Source: Muricea muricata
Lineage: Eukaryota > Cnidaria > Anthozoa > Malacalcyonacea > Plexauridae
DNA length: 64,000 nt
NCBI GenBank assembly: GCA_963855995.1
Contig: OY979727.1
Location: 6,728,446-6,792,445, forward strand
Reading direction: 5' to 3'
The notes under the pieces were generated by a model, which was not told the origin of the DNA, made no database searches, and saw only the letters and a list, made by a program, of their open reading frames with translations. A program made the translations under genes and the position numbers. Shown piece after piece: positions 11,770-23,200 of this stretch; the first letter of the stretch is position 1; the number at the start of each line of letters is the position of its first letter.

Positions 11770-12527
11770 ATGTGAATCCTTACTAATTAAATGAGTTAAA
11801 ACTAATCATCGTCATAAAATACTTAAGACGCTTTGTGCGACTTATTAAAACGATTTTGTGCCACTCAAGGAGACTTTAGGTCTCAGAGTAGGCCTTGACT
11901 AAACAGCTCACGTATGTACACAATACGGCACTTCGTATCAAGTTAACATTTACAGAGTAGATTTTATGCTTTAGCACTGATCTCACCCTATAACTTTTCT
12001 TTTCTAGCTGTTTAAGGTTATTTAAAATTGACGCAATCGTAAGCCTTCGACCAACAATCCATCGACAATATATAATTTTGGTGTTGCCTCTATTTGTCGT
12101 GACGTTAATTGCCTTCGCGTTACATCTGCTTCATAGCCAAAAAAGCGTAAATAACGTGCTTGTAATTTTATGGAGCAATCTCAAGTATTGAGCACATTAG
12201 AAATCATTGTCAGTAAAGTTGTAGACAGGATGTTGTTTATAAATCGAAATGATTGGAGTGAAACGGCCTTTTGTTGAAAGGAAAGCTGGTTGATAGAAAT
12301 ATCATTGTCCATTTTGAGAGGCACAATCGTGTGTCTTAACCATCCGTGTCGGTAAACAATGAAAGATATGTCGTGAAATTAGTGAAAATAAAATAGCAGT
12401 TTGTTCAGAAAACTAGGGGTCTACGTGGAAGAAACTCAGCAAGCTTCAAAATTTCAGTTCCCGCGAAAATATTCCTTAAACTCATACTGAACGATATCGG
12501 GACACAACAGACTGGCTTCAGTCATGT
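11770..12527. other. Intronic stretch, nothing recognised
   Basis: Lies in the large NIDO-gene intron. No further domain, repeat structure or RNA gene seen. Confidence 0.4.
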
Positions 12528-13100
12528 GTAAACAAAACCAGCTGGCGAGTATTTGAGTTAAAACAGAGTCAGCGAGCGTATACGCATGTCGTGTAATACG
12601 ATCGTTTTATCGTTTATTCATCTTCTAACGCACGAGTCAACATTAAAATTTGGTGCGAATTCATAACGTTCAGTTCCAGAGTAGTAGTACTAGTTTTAGG
12701 CTATTTTATCTGATGAGTACTACATCCAGTGGATTACTACTTAATAATAGACGCCTAATTGAATTTGTTGAGTCTTTAATTATATGAAAAAAATTATATA
12801 TTAGTTTTGATCAATCTTAATCTTCGATATGAGTGTTTATAACTATATGATAACAATGGTATTAACAAAAATGAAGATCACTTTAAATTATTACCAAAAT
12901 GGAAACGGAAATATCATGTTTACACTTCCATCATCATTGGGCAGTACTAAGTTACCTCCATTCCCAGGCCCATAGGGACAAGTTCTATGCGCATAGAAAC
13001 AATATAAGAAAAGCGAAAGCGAGTGTAGAAGAATCCATTTTTGTATCCGCGAATGCATATAGCTACCATATGCGAACTGTTGCCGCTTGCTGTTTGCATC
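12528..13100. repeat. Tandem segmental duplicate of the NIDO exon 1 region
   Basis: This segment matches about 14074-14716 in the same orientation. Shared intronic words include AGTCAGCGAGCGTA (12567 and 14131) and GCACGAGTCAA (12629 and 14190). The exon, start-codon context and upstream flank are also shared. A CCAAT box (GCCAATCAGAG near 13099) lies upstream of the copied start, and a related CCAAT is found beyond the palindrome near 17763. The offset is about 1.55-1.6 kb. Confidence 0.75.
12891..13038 (-). pseudogene. Broken duplicate of NIDO exon 1
   Basis: From the ATG at 13038 the frame reads MDSSTLAFAFLILFLCA and stops, clearly related to the signal peptide MNSFVLAYVFLN of the intact exon. 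The downstream part continues in another frame as CPYGPGNGGNLVLPNDDG and then MIFPFPF, matching YPYGPDNGDKSVPTNDDG and IGFSFPFF. The frameshift after the signal peptide and the loss of the final DEDQGSLF segment make it non-functional as an exon 1 substitute, unless the shift is an assembly error. Confidence 0.75.
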
Positions 13101-14478
13101 TAGCCAATCAGAGCTTTCCTCGTCCGACAGATATAATTTTTTACGTTCGTCAAATTTCAATTTCTAACATGGCGACTGTTTTGAAGAGTGAACATTGAAT
13201 GAGCAAGCACTGATGAAGCGACTTATTACAGAATTATTGTTCCTTAGAGTCAGGATTAATATGCCATTGGTTTACTTTCCTCCCAGAAATTGATGTGGTT
13301 AAAATCAACGTGATTTCTACAATTAGTGAGATATTTCGTTGCGCAGATGTCTATACTGGCTTGCGCAGACTATAAAATTGTCGTGAGGTGCGATATTATA
13401 ATATTGGATAATTAGTATAATGAATCTCAAAATACAATTAAGCCGTGTAAGCTGTATGAGTATAATGCTAGTCTTCAAGGTTGGCTTTGTTGTCCGAAAA
13501 ATGCGACAAAGTTTGTCTCTTCAAATAGTTCATCTTTTAGCATAATAACCAACCACTCACAAAGCCTGCTAGTGTTGTGACGACCGTCATAGAGGTTATC
13601 TGGTTTAACGGGTGCCAGAATCCTGTTTGGTGATGGTTAGAATAGTTTTGAACTTTCGGTTTAGGCTCACTTTTTTTTTCCTGGAAGGTCATTTTTTTCC
13701 TGGAAGGTCCGCGTCCTCCAGTTCGCGTCCGCATTTTGCCTACACCCTACCAAATTTCTAATCACCCATAAGTGGCGCATGGAAAAATACTACTCGCAAA
13801 CCAATCGCTTAAATGTCAGCAAGAACCTACTATATTAAAAAACTAAAAGGCAAAGCATTGAACTGAATGTAAACGCAAGTCCTTTGCGTACTATTACTTT
13901 CGATATGACGGTTTGTATTGAGAACGCACTTTTCGTAATGCGATCCTTTCAGATTTACAATGCATTATTAATGTCGCTATTGACTACTGTCAGCTAGGTT
14001 ATTAATACCAAGTCAGTTTGTTTACGACAATTCTGGGCAATAATCATATATATATATACGCTTGTTACAGCAGTAATGTTAACACAAAAGCAGCTAGCGA
14101 GTACATGCTAAATTAAAGCAAACCAGATCGAGTCAGCGAGCGTACGCGTGTCACGTAACATGATAGTTTCGGTAGTTCATGTTGCAATGCACGAGTCAAA
14201 CTGTGCCGTTGAAATTCACATAGCAAGACTGAAGTGTCGGGCTAGCTACGCTATAGAAAAGCAATCCGATGAATTTACCTTATGGCTAATTTGTAGTAGA
14301 TTAAGAAAGTGCCCTATATTATATATACTATCTATATTGTACTATCACTGCACAAATCTTAAGCTTTAGCCTTTATTCAAGATATATCTTTTTATCAGAA
14401 CGTGCGAAAAAACGTGTTTAAAACTACATGATTATAAAGTATTGACAAGAATAAAGATTACTTCAAATGATTACTCAC

Positions 14479-14676
14479 AAATAAAGAACCTTGATCTTCA
14501 TCAAAAAATGGAAAAGAAAATCCAATGTTTACACGACCAGAGCTGCCATCATCATTTGTCGGTACAGATTTATCTCCATTATCAGGTCCATAAGGATAGA
14601 AATCTTCAAGTACTATCCGCATTAAAACAACTTGGACAATGTTAAGAAAGACATAAGCGAGTACAAAGGAATTCAT
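14479..14676 (-). CDS. NIDO-domain secreted protein, exon 1 (start and signal peptide)
   Basis: The 66-codon exon starts at ATG 14676 with a hydrophobic signal-peptide-like segment (residues 3-22, MNSFVLAYVFLNIV and onward). It then enters the NIDO N-terminal motif YPYGP-NGD, NDDGSSG and IGFSFPFF, ending GSLF. The donor is an optimal GTGAGT at 14478-14473 in phase 0, joining exon 2 at 4899. The start is supported by the duplicate at 13038, which conserves the same ATG and signal peptide. A 3-kb palindromic element begins only 41 bp upstream of the ATG, so native 5' sequence resumes near 17712. The protein is probably secreted or a type I membrane protein, since NIDO domains are extracellular. 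Confidence 0.85.
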
Positions 14677-14739
14677 TTTTGTACCTGCAAATGAGATATT
14701 GCTGTCGTGCGCTAACTATGGAATGCCGATTGTTTCAAT

Positions 14740-15125
14740 AATACTTCTAGCGCAAATATAATACTTCTTTACAATTTTAATACTTCCTGTCACTAATACA
14801 AAACTTCCATGTCTAAATATAAAACTTCATTGGGAAAATATAAGACTTCATTGGGAAAATATAAAACTTCACTTCTTTTCAAAATACTTGTAAGCAAATA
14901 TAATACTTGTTTGCAATTTTAATACTTCATGTCACATTTATACAACTCATTATCTTAAACAAAACTTCCATGCCTAAATATAAAACTTCATTTCTTTTCA
15001 ATAATACTTGTAACCAAATATAATACTTGCTTGCAATTTTAATACTTCTTGTCACATGTATACAACTCATTATCTTATACAAAACTTCCATGTCGAACTA
15101 TAAAACTTCATTTCTTTTCAAGAAT
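14740..15125. repeat. Outer tandem array of palindrome 1, left arm
   Basis: Short words AATACTTC, AAAACTTC and ATATAAAACTTCATT recur every 10-25 bases, with longer units of about 130 bases. The mirror copy is at about 17303-17688. Confidence 0.75.
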
Positions 15126-16115
15126 ACTTGCACGGAAATGTTATATTTGATAGGTACGAACAGAATTCCATCAAGGCACCAGGTACGAGAGAACGTCGCA
15201 CGAAAAGAACTTGGCCTATTCGACGTGTCATTGAGAACAGGAACGTGCCACTTCCTTGTAGCTGGGTCGAACTTCTTAGCATTACCCGAGAACAGAGCAG
15301 ACTTAGCGAGATTTCTTTCCGAGCATCTTATCGCAAACGCGCCAGCAAATAAAGTACTTGTTGTCGCTGGGGGATTTAACGATAAAGAAAAAGCACAATG
15401 TTCAAACGAGGAAACGGACTCAAGCATATTCTACGCAGCACATGAGGAAGCAGATACAAGAATTGTCTACCATTGCATTGCAAGCCCGTGTGAGACCGTG
15501 GTTGAATCAGCAAGAGACACTGATGTACTCCTACTTCTCGTGGCACATGCAGCAAAGATTCGAAGCGCGAAGATTTGGATGATGGCCGGAACTGCAGCGC
15601 ACAGAAAGTTTTTTAATGTCAGAGCAATCAGCGAAAATCTACAAGTTGGTTCACTTTCCAGTCTACTTCCTTTCCACGCTTTGACTGGTTGTGGTACCAC
15701 ATCGTTCTTGTGTGTGATCACGGAAAAACATCGGCGTGGAAAATGTTTTTAGAGAAGCACAATCTTCTGTCGTTTGTCGGAGAGGGGAATCTAACTACCA
15801 CAAAGATTAAAGATGCAGAGAAGTTTGTGTGTTCAATGTACAAACATGAAGAAGTCGAGTCTGTGAATCAAATCCGAGTTCTTCTTTTCCGAAGTGGGGA
15901 AAGCCGCAAGCACTACCTCCAACGCGTGATGCTTTGGAACTGCATATCAGGCGTTCCCACTATCAATCTTTGGTATGGAAACAAGCATGTTGCTAATATC
16001 CAAATCTTCCAAATCCTGACGGAATGGGGTGGATTAAAGCTGGTAACGAGAAAGTTCCACGTCTTATGAACTTCGATACAATTCCTAAGGCTTGCAATGA
16101 GATTGTATCTTGTTC
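15125..16115 (+). pseudogene. TE-type HEEADTR protein fragment, left arm copy
   Basis: The frame opens without a natural start (upstream codons belong to the tandem array). It runs through HEEADTRIVYH, DTDVLLLLVAH and ALTGCGTTSF, then changes frame to HGKTSAWKMFLEKH, AEKFVCSMYK and NQIRVLLF, and again to ALELHIRRSHYQSLVWKQA and MGWIKAG. This order is typical of a large multicopy family of uncharacterised proteins in cnidarian and other invertebrate genomes. The pattern of acidic residues (E-EADTR, DTDV, then a GC[D]T turn) recalls FEN1/XPG-like nucleases; that is my inference. At least two frameshifts and a stop after KQACC make it inactive. Confidence 0.7.
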
Positions 16116-16312
16116 ATGTACAACCGATCTGAACGTTGTATCCCAATAAAATTATTGTCTCCAATAAATTATTGGGATTGTTAGGGTTAGGGTCAGGGCT
16201 GGGATTTGGGCCAGAGTTCATTTTATATGCATGAAATGACAATTCCAGTAACTATTGGAATTATCAAACGTTGTAACCAGTAATTTTATTGGGATACAAC
16301 GTTCAGATCGGT

Positions 16313-17303
16313 TGTACATGAACAAGATACAATCTCATTGCAAGCCTTAGGAATTGTATCGAAGTTCATAAGACGTGGAACTAATTTCTCGTTACCAGCT
16401 TTAATCCACCCCATTCCGTCAGGATTTGGAAGATTTGGATATTAGCAACATGCTTGTTTCCATACCAAAGATTGATAGTGGGAACGCCTGATATGCAGTT
16501 CCAAAGCATCACGCGTTGGAGGTAGTGCTTGCGGCTTTCCACAGCAGAACTCGGATTTGATTCACAGACTCGACTTCTTCATGTTTGTACATTGAACACA
16601 CAAACTTCTCTGCATCTTTAATCTTTGTGGTAGTTAGATTCCCCTCTCCGACCGATGACAGAAGATTGTGCTTCTCTAAAAACATTTTCCACGCCGATGT
16701 TTTTCCGTGATCACACACAAGAACGATGTGGTACCACAACCAGTCAGAGCGTGGAAAGGAAGTAGACTGGAAAGTGAACCAACTTGTAAATTTTCGCTGA
16801 TTGCTCTGACATTAAAAAACTTTCTGTGCGCTGCAGTTTCGGCCATCATCCAAATCTTCGCGCTTCGAATCTTTGCTGCATGTGCCACGAGAAGTAGGAG
16901 TACATCAGTGTCTCTTGCTGATTCAACCACGGTCTCACACGGGCTTGCAATGCAATGGTAGACAATTCTTGTATCTGCTTCCTCATGTGCTGCGTAGAAT
17001 ATGCTTGAGTCCGTTTCCTCGTTTGAACATTGTGCTTTTTCTTTATCGTTAAATCCCCCAGCGACAACAAGTACTTTATTTGCTGGCGCGTTTGCGATAA
17101 GATGCTCGGAAAGAAATCTCGCTAAGTCTGCTCTGTTCTCGGGTAATGCTAAGAAGTTCGACCCAGCTACAAGGAAGTGGCACGTTCCTGTTCTCAATGA
17201 CACGTCGAATAGGCCAAGTTCTTTTCGTGCGACGTTCTCTCGTACCTGGTGCCTTGATGGAATTCTGTTCGTACCTATCAAATATAACATTTCCGTGCAA
17301 GTA
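16313..17303 (-). pseudogene. TE-type HEEADTR protein fragment, right arm copy
   Basis: This is the inverted twin of the fragment at 15125-16115, with the same HEEADTR, DTDVLLLL and ALTGCGTTS motifs and the same shared frameshift after the last. It differs at a few residues (for example MMAET for MMAGT, SSVGEG for SFVGEG) and has a 10-bp deletion after NQIRVLL. It is inactive for the same reasons. The shared defects date the inversion-duplication after the decay of the parent copy. Confidence 0.7.
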
Positions 17304-18059
17304 TTCTTGAAAAGAAATGAAGTTTTATAGTTCGACATGGAAGTTTTGTATAAGATAATGAGTTGTATACATGTGACAAGAAGTATTAAAATTGCAAGCA
17401 AGTATTATATTTGGTTACAAGTATTATTGAAAAGAAATGAAGTTTTATATTTAGGCATGGAAGTTTTGTTTAAGATAATGAGTTGTATAAATGTGACATG
17501 AAGTATTAAAATTGCAAACAAGTATTATATTTGCTTACAAGTATTTTGAAAAGAAGTGAAGTTTTATATTTTCCCAATGAAGTCTTATGTTTTCCCAATG
17601 AAGTTTTATATTTAGACATGGAAGTTTTGTATTAGTGACAGGAAGTATTAAAATTGTAAAGAAGTATTATATTTGCGCTAGAAGTATTATTGAAACAATC
17701 GGCATTCCATAGCTAACTGTCAACCGGGTCCGTTCTGTAACGTGCTATAGCTGTTAGCTTGCAGCCAATCCCCGAATGTGTAAATTAAATTTAGCTACAG
17801 CCAATAGAGGAGAGTGTGACGTTAAGATGACATAATGCTTAAAAATCACCATAACCACATTTTTGTCCCCAGGATCTTTTTGTGTTTGTGGCGCGTGACG
17901 AGTCCTAATAGCACTTATGCAGGTTTTCCCAAAGCCTATTGTGCTTACCCCAAGCCTCGCATTGACGAAATACGTTCTCTGCACATCTAAACGAGGCTTG
18001 GTGGTGAGACAGTAGCCTTAGGGAAAACCCGCATTAGCTATTAAATTTCGTCTTTCTTT

Positions 18060-18159
18060 GAAATTTATATTGTACAAAGTTTTGTCAATGCTACTGTTAG
18101 CATTAGATACTAAAACGTACAGTTAGAACACCGACAAAACTTTATACAATATAAATTTC
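18060..18159. repeat. 100-bp hairpin (MITE-like)
   Basis: GAAATTTATATTGTACAAAG followed by TTTTGTC (18060-18086) is inverted at 18133-18159 with one mismatch. The loop is about 46 bases. Confidence 0.65.
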
Positions 18160-18164
18160 AATTC

Positions 18165-18165
<1 letters not shown>

Positions 18166-18195
<30 letters not shown>

Positions 18196-18213
18196 GAGGG
18201 GAGGGGGGGGGGG
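18166..18213. repeat. (GT)n microsatellite and poly-G run
   Basis: About 15 GT units are followed by a G-rich run of about 18 bases. Confidence 0.9.
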
Positions 18214-18880
18214 AAATTATTACTAATAAAACTAGAATAGTACTCTTCTACAATGTAAATGCTGCAGTTTGACTGTAACGCCACCAACCATTTATAGAAA
18301 ATTATTGTATTAGCTTAGCGTACGGATGGCATCATTACTTATAAACTAATACAATAAGATACAACTGTCTGTCAAGTCATGCATTAAAAAATAAACGAAC
18401 CAAAATAATACATTTTAAACAAGTGACTTATGTTCACATACTACTTGAACACTGACAAAGCACGACCATACAGGTTTAACCTTTATGAAGTAGCCAGACG
18501 TACAAGAAAATATCAAATATATTAGATCGACACAGTAATGACAACAAAGCCGTAAACATCAAGACGATCATTATACTAGTACAGCTTACACTGGCGTCTT
18601 TGCAGTAGTTATGATACTAAATAACATAATATTATCGTACCTTACCACAATTCTATAGTCTACAGAGTATAGACTACACTACTACAGTTATCTATGTGCG
18701 ATGAAATACTTCGCCAACCCCTTTACCCACAGCATTTGCCGGAAGGAAAGTAAACCCTTGTCCTGACCCAAAGCAAACAATAATTTTGCAAAAATTCGCC
18801 TCTTCTGTGCTTGCTAAGTCGATGTTCACCACTGAGCTCTAGCAATATGCAGTACTACGCAGAAGTAACTTAACACTCCC
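18214..18880. other. Gene-free stretch
   Basis: AT-rich DNA with only short unrelated open frames. Nothing recognised. Confidence 0.4.
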
Positions 18881-18995
18881 GGTTCGGTTTGCAGTTCGGG
18901 CTACGGTTTGCGGGTGCAGTGCTTGCGGTTCGGGGCTGCAGTGCTTGCGGTTCGCGGCTGCAGTGCTTGCGGTTCGCGGCTGCAGTGCGCGCTGT
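18880..18995. repeat. GC-rich ~21-bp tandem repeat
   Basis: GCTGCAGTGCTTGCGGTTCG recurs about four times with variation, standing out against the AT-rich surroundings. The 60-codon minus-strand open frame over it is repeat translation. Confidence 0.75.
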
Positions 18996-19060
18996 TCGCA
19001 GTTGAGGTTCGTGCCTCTCACCTCCGCAAAGCCTCCTTATGCATATATATATATATTAAA

Positions 19061-19155
19061 CTTACATGAAGTTTACCACGAAATCAGTGAGCGCGCAGTG
19101 AATGATGGGAACTCCTTGCACGCTCACCTTTCCTAAACTCAAAACTTCATGTAAG
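19061..19155. repeat. Short inverted repeat around CTTCATGTAAG
   Basis: CTTACATGAAGTTT (19061-19074) is inverted at about 19142-19155 (AAACTTCATGTAAG). Further direct copies of CTTCATGT follow to 19192. Confidence 0.5.
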
Positions 19156-19477
19156 CCAAACTAAAAACTTCATGTGCATGTAAGACTCATGTAAGAGGAG
19201 AGAGGGTTCGTGCGATTGCGGTTCTTGCTTAACCTATAACGCGAGGATCGTAACGGCGTTTTGCGACACTCTACGAAACAGAAAGGCGGTGAATCATTCA
19301 ATATACTGTATTAAGTAATATATTAGACAAATCGCAGTCATGGTAATTGCATGATTAATTGCTACGTTTATTTTTTAGTTTAGTTTATTTGACGAGAAAG
19401 GTTTTTCAGAAGGCAAAACATCTTGTAAATTTGTCAATGTTCCTGTCCACAAACGGCAAATATACCTGCTCTAATAA

Positions 19478-19804
19478 GGGCCTGTTTATATGAGAGGTGC
19501 AAAGGTAAGTTTGCCGGGACGGGACATTTTTCATCCCGCGTTGAGTAGTCGTTTATATGAGAGGTGGGATGAGACATTCACCCAGATGTAAACAAGGCCG
19601 GGACAACACTATATAAAATATTGCAAAATAGTTTTTTTTCTTTGTCAAAATTGATGTTTATAATTACCATTGCTCCAATTCTACGTTTTAAAGCTTCATA
19701 TAAACGGCATGCGATAAATATTATAGAAACACATACATGCCGGGACCTCGCAAAACGTCCTGTCCCGGCAGACGTCCCGTGCCGGCTCTCGTATAAACAC
19801 CCCC
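19478..19804. mobile_element. PIF/Harbinger-type MITE
   Basis: The left end is GGGCCTGTTTATATGAGAG and the right end, inverted, is GGGGTGTTTATACGAGAG. TAA flanks both sides (19475-19477 and 19805-19807), the 3-bp TWA duplication of PIF/Harbinger. Internal CCGGGAC words occur near both ends. Non-coding. Confidence 0.7.
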
Positions 19805-19899
19805 TAATGCGTCTAAAATAAATCCTATTGATTTCAACGAAACCTTACACAGTGTATAGCTAAGAACATTGCGCATATACACAGTGAATTTGCTTACGG

Positions 19900-20234
19900 G
19901 CTTGTTTTATTTTATTTATTTATTAAAAAATATTTACACACGGTAGCTTTTCAGGATAAGTGATTTTCAAAGGGCCGTGTAATACAAAATCAGCAAATTA
20001 TACATAACTATTTATGCAATATATATACAAAAACACACATTTACAATACGTTAATCTTTAAGAATTCGAAGTAATGAGTTCACTCAACTACCTCTCGTGT
20101 CATATCAGAGGGTAGTTTGTTCCAAGAAGCTACTCCACGATAAGCGAAACTCTTTGAGAAAATCACTCATTTTCACATTATTAGTTCGTAATGGGTAACT
20201 TGGATTATTACATAGACGAAACAGCATTTTTAGG
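19900..20234 (-). pseudogene. L2-like LINE 3' end, part B (after interruption)
   Basis: The minus-strand translation includes NPSYPLRTNNVK and, in another frame, SFAYRGVASWNKLPSDMTRE, the usual end of CR1/L2 ORF2. It continues the LINE fragment at 23363-24070 when the element at 20235-23362 is removed, including the intervening TTTAGG duplication. Confidence 0.75.
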
Positions 20235-23200
20235 AGGCCTACTCTGGGCCCCAATGTCGCCGCGATTATATGCAAAATTTGGCGATTTTGGGCGATATTA
20301 GAAAAAATCTTTAAAATACATGGCGATATCAGGCCATATTAGGCGACACTGGTTGATATTGGGCGATATTGAGTGATATTAAACAATATAGGTTATATTA
20401 TTTGGGTATTAGCATGGGATACAATGATTACAGTTCCCACAGAATACCATTGTTTAAGATAATGTACTATCCACTTAGTATAAATATGTTCACTAGTTAA
20501 TATTTAAGCATAATATAAATTAGATATTTATCCAATTCCAACTAAAATATATGGCAAGGCTTTCCATTTTTTCCAGCAAATCTTTGACTTGCAAACTGTT
20601 AAGAGCAACCAACAACCTGCACATGCAACCAGTGGCATACCAGTGTCAATAATTAGGGTGTGAATATTCAAATGTTTATGTTTACAAACTTTAAAACAAC
20701 CAATTTCAAAATAGATTAATAGCGCAGAACATATCGCCAACCCAACTGCATAACACTGACTACGCACTGCCTGCAAATGACTACGACTTGTAAGACTCAA
20801 GGCTCAAAATTTATGCTTTTGTTTAAAATAAAAATGACTGCAAAAAATCAGCAAATATACTGTATTGTATGAAACGAGGTATGAAACATCAAAATGCTCT
20901 ATATTCATCTGCAGTAAATGCTCAAAAACTAAAAGTACGTAGAGATATTATATTAAGACTCTGTCACAAACCTCATACTGGCATATACAAACAACAGTAG
21001 GTCATTGCATAGTTATTAAGTGTTTTTCATGACTACAAAATGTTCAAGCACCATTTATCTCAAGCAATATGGACAGTTTTCTATATGATATAGACCACAC
21101 CATATTAATCCCCGAGCCAAAGGCGCGAAGCGCCGTTCCGGGCGTTATCCCGGGGCGAGGGTACTAATTCCGCATGGCTATTTACACCCGGGAAAAGGAA
21201 AGCATAGCGAAGTCTGAAGTTCATCAAATATCGCGGGCGCATGGCTCAAGGGTGTCGGTGAGTGGGTGGTCATCACTGATCTCAAAAATATGGCGGACTA
21301 TATTGCACTACAATGTTTCGTATTTTTGCAAAAAGATTTGGCAACTTTCACAATCAACGAAGGGTGGTCATTTCTGATCTCAGGAATATGGCGGACTATC
21401 AGGAGTAGCAAACACTTAAGGCATCCAAAAAGGCGAGAAATAAGACGAAAACGACTGCCACAAGACTCTTGAAGAGAGATTAATTCGGGGAAAATACAGA
21501 GAAGCGCCAAGAATTGACTATGGCGTGAAACACAAGGCAATTTTGTTGATAATGCGTATTTATACTTGTGTTTTAATGCTTTATAAAGGCCGGCGTAGCC
21601 GTACTTATCCAATCTATTCACTATTTAAATTCCAGAGTAAGTTTATGTTTTGTAAATGCAAGACTATCTTTTTATTACTAATGTAATTAATAGGTGGTAT
21701 TTTATACCAAGTTTAAGCTTACATTAGGCGTAATAACATACTGATGACAAATGTTGTGCCATTTAAAAAAATTGTCAATAAAACAAGGATTAAAAACTGA
21801 TCTTTTGTCATTTTGAAAAAATATACAGAAAGAATAACAATTGCCGTGTTGCTATGACAACAACCTATACCAGTACTTCATGTAATTCCGAAAATATAGT
21901 TGCATGCTCTTAGTTAGTGGCGAGGGGTTGCTGCATGCATGTATTTCTAGTTGAAGAAATGAACGCCTCCATATGGCCATACATATATATGTCGTCCTCA
22001 TTTGCTCCACGTTGCTAATATGCCCTGTGGTATCCACCCAACCTGCTGGCAACTGTCTCCTGGAAAATCAAAGTATATTCCAATTGAATCCACTGCTAGA
22101 AATTTCTTCCACATTTATAATTACATACTTTTATTTCATACTGCTTCTGCTATTGGATAGTTTCTGTGAACGCATTGTTGTAGCTTCATATAGAATGGGG
22201 CAGCTAAGTTGTGCCAGAATACATTTTAGTGGTATAACACCAATACGTCTATAACACATATGGCATGTATGCTGTATAAATGACGTCATTAATCTATACT
22301 ATAAATGACGTATATATACATTTCGTGCGCGTAACATAACGATATAACCCAACTTTGCATGAATTGCGCTAGAAGATAACGATACGAAGGTCGATGCCTA
22401 GTTTCCGGCAGGTTTCCGGCTGAGTACATCCATGATGGCGCGCTCTAAAATCTTAATTTTTATATAAAAGGGAAAGGAATAAAAAAATTCTTTCATGTTG
22501 AAATAGACTTGTCCCATCAATTGGGCATAAGCATAAAATATTTGAAACTGACAATTCATTTGAATCCAGTGCATCAGTGTAATATAAAGCGCAACTTAAT
22601 AGATCAGGTGAGTACTGTACATAATGATTAATAGAAGATAAAATTTTCGTTACTTTATTTAAACATGCTTGATCAAAATGTCAAATATGAAATGCATTTC
22701 AAATAATAGATAAAATCAATTGCTTTGTTAACTTAATCTTTCGTTTCCTTTTTGAAAAAATGATGCTTACATCCCTGTTTTATAGTAATACATTTTAAAA
22801 TTGGATATATATTAGTGATATTAGGAATGCATGACAATCATACCTTGAGGCATGGTACCATATTTGATTGCAAAACCTGATTCTCTAGTTGTATTACTAT
22901 GGTCTACTATTAGTATTGGTAATACTGCTAGATAACTTTTCAGACTCTGTCTATATTGTTGGTGTAACCAAAATTCAAATGTAATTGCTTTCACAAAAAA
23001 TATGCAACACAATTGGCAAGTCATAGGCCTTCATAGAGTGAAGCGAAATGTATGAAAAATGGTACTCCTTGTGGTAGTCATCACTGTGCTCTAAAAGAGA
23101 GACAGTTGCCTTAGCCAAGGTCTGTAAACAATTGCACACTCATAGCAAAAAGAGTACTATTGACACAAGTGTTGGTATACTATCGTAAACCATAACCAAG

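Larger units (their letters stand above)
14717..17711. mobile_element. Palindromic foldback element 1 (1.44-kb inverted arms, 6-bp TSD)
   Basis: The left arm (14717-16154) is repeated inverted at 16281-17711 with very few differences, leaving a 126-bp loop. The termini are TATGGAATGCCGATTG and its complement. GCTAAC flanks both sides (14711-14716 and 17712-17717) as a target duplication, so the whole palindrome inserted as a unit. Each arm has an outer array of AATACTTC / AAAACTTC words and an inner gene fragment. The right arm differs by a 10-bp loss and a 3-bp gain, so the arms are near-identical but not an assembly mirror. The loop contains TTAGGGTTAGGG. No intact transposase is present. 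Foldback elements such as sea-urchin TU and Drosophila FB share this design. Confidence 0.9.

Noticed and set aside
14717-17711. Palindrome 1 as a pure assembly artefact
   Set aside because: Arms differ by substitutions, a 10-bp and a 3-bp indel, and a target duplication flanks the whole; an artefactual mirror would be identical and lack a TSD.
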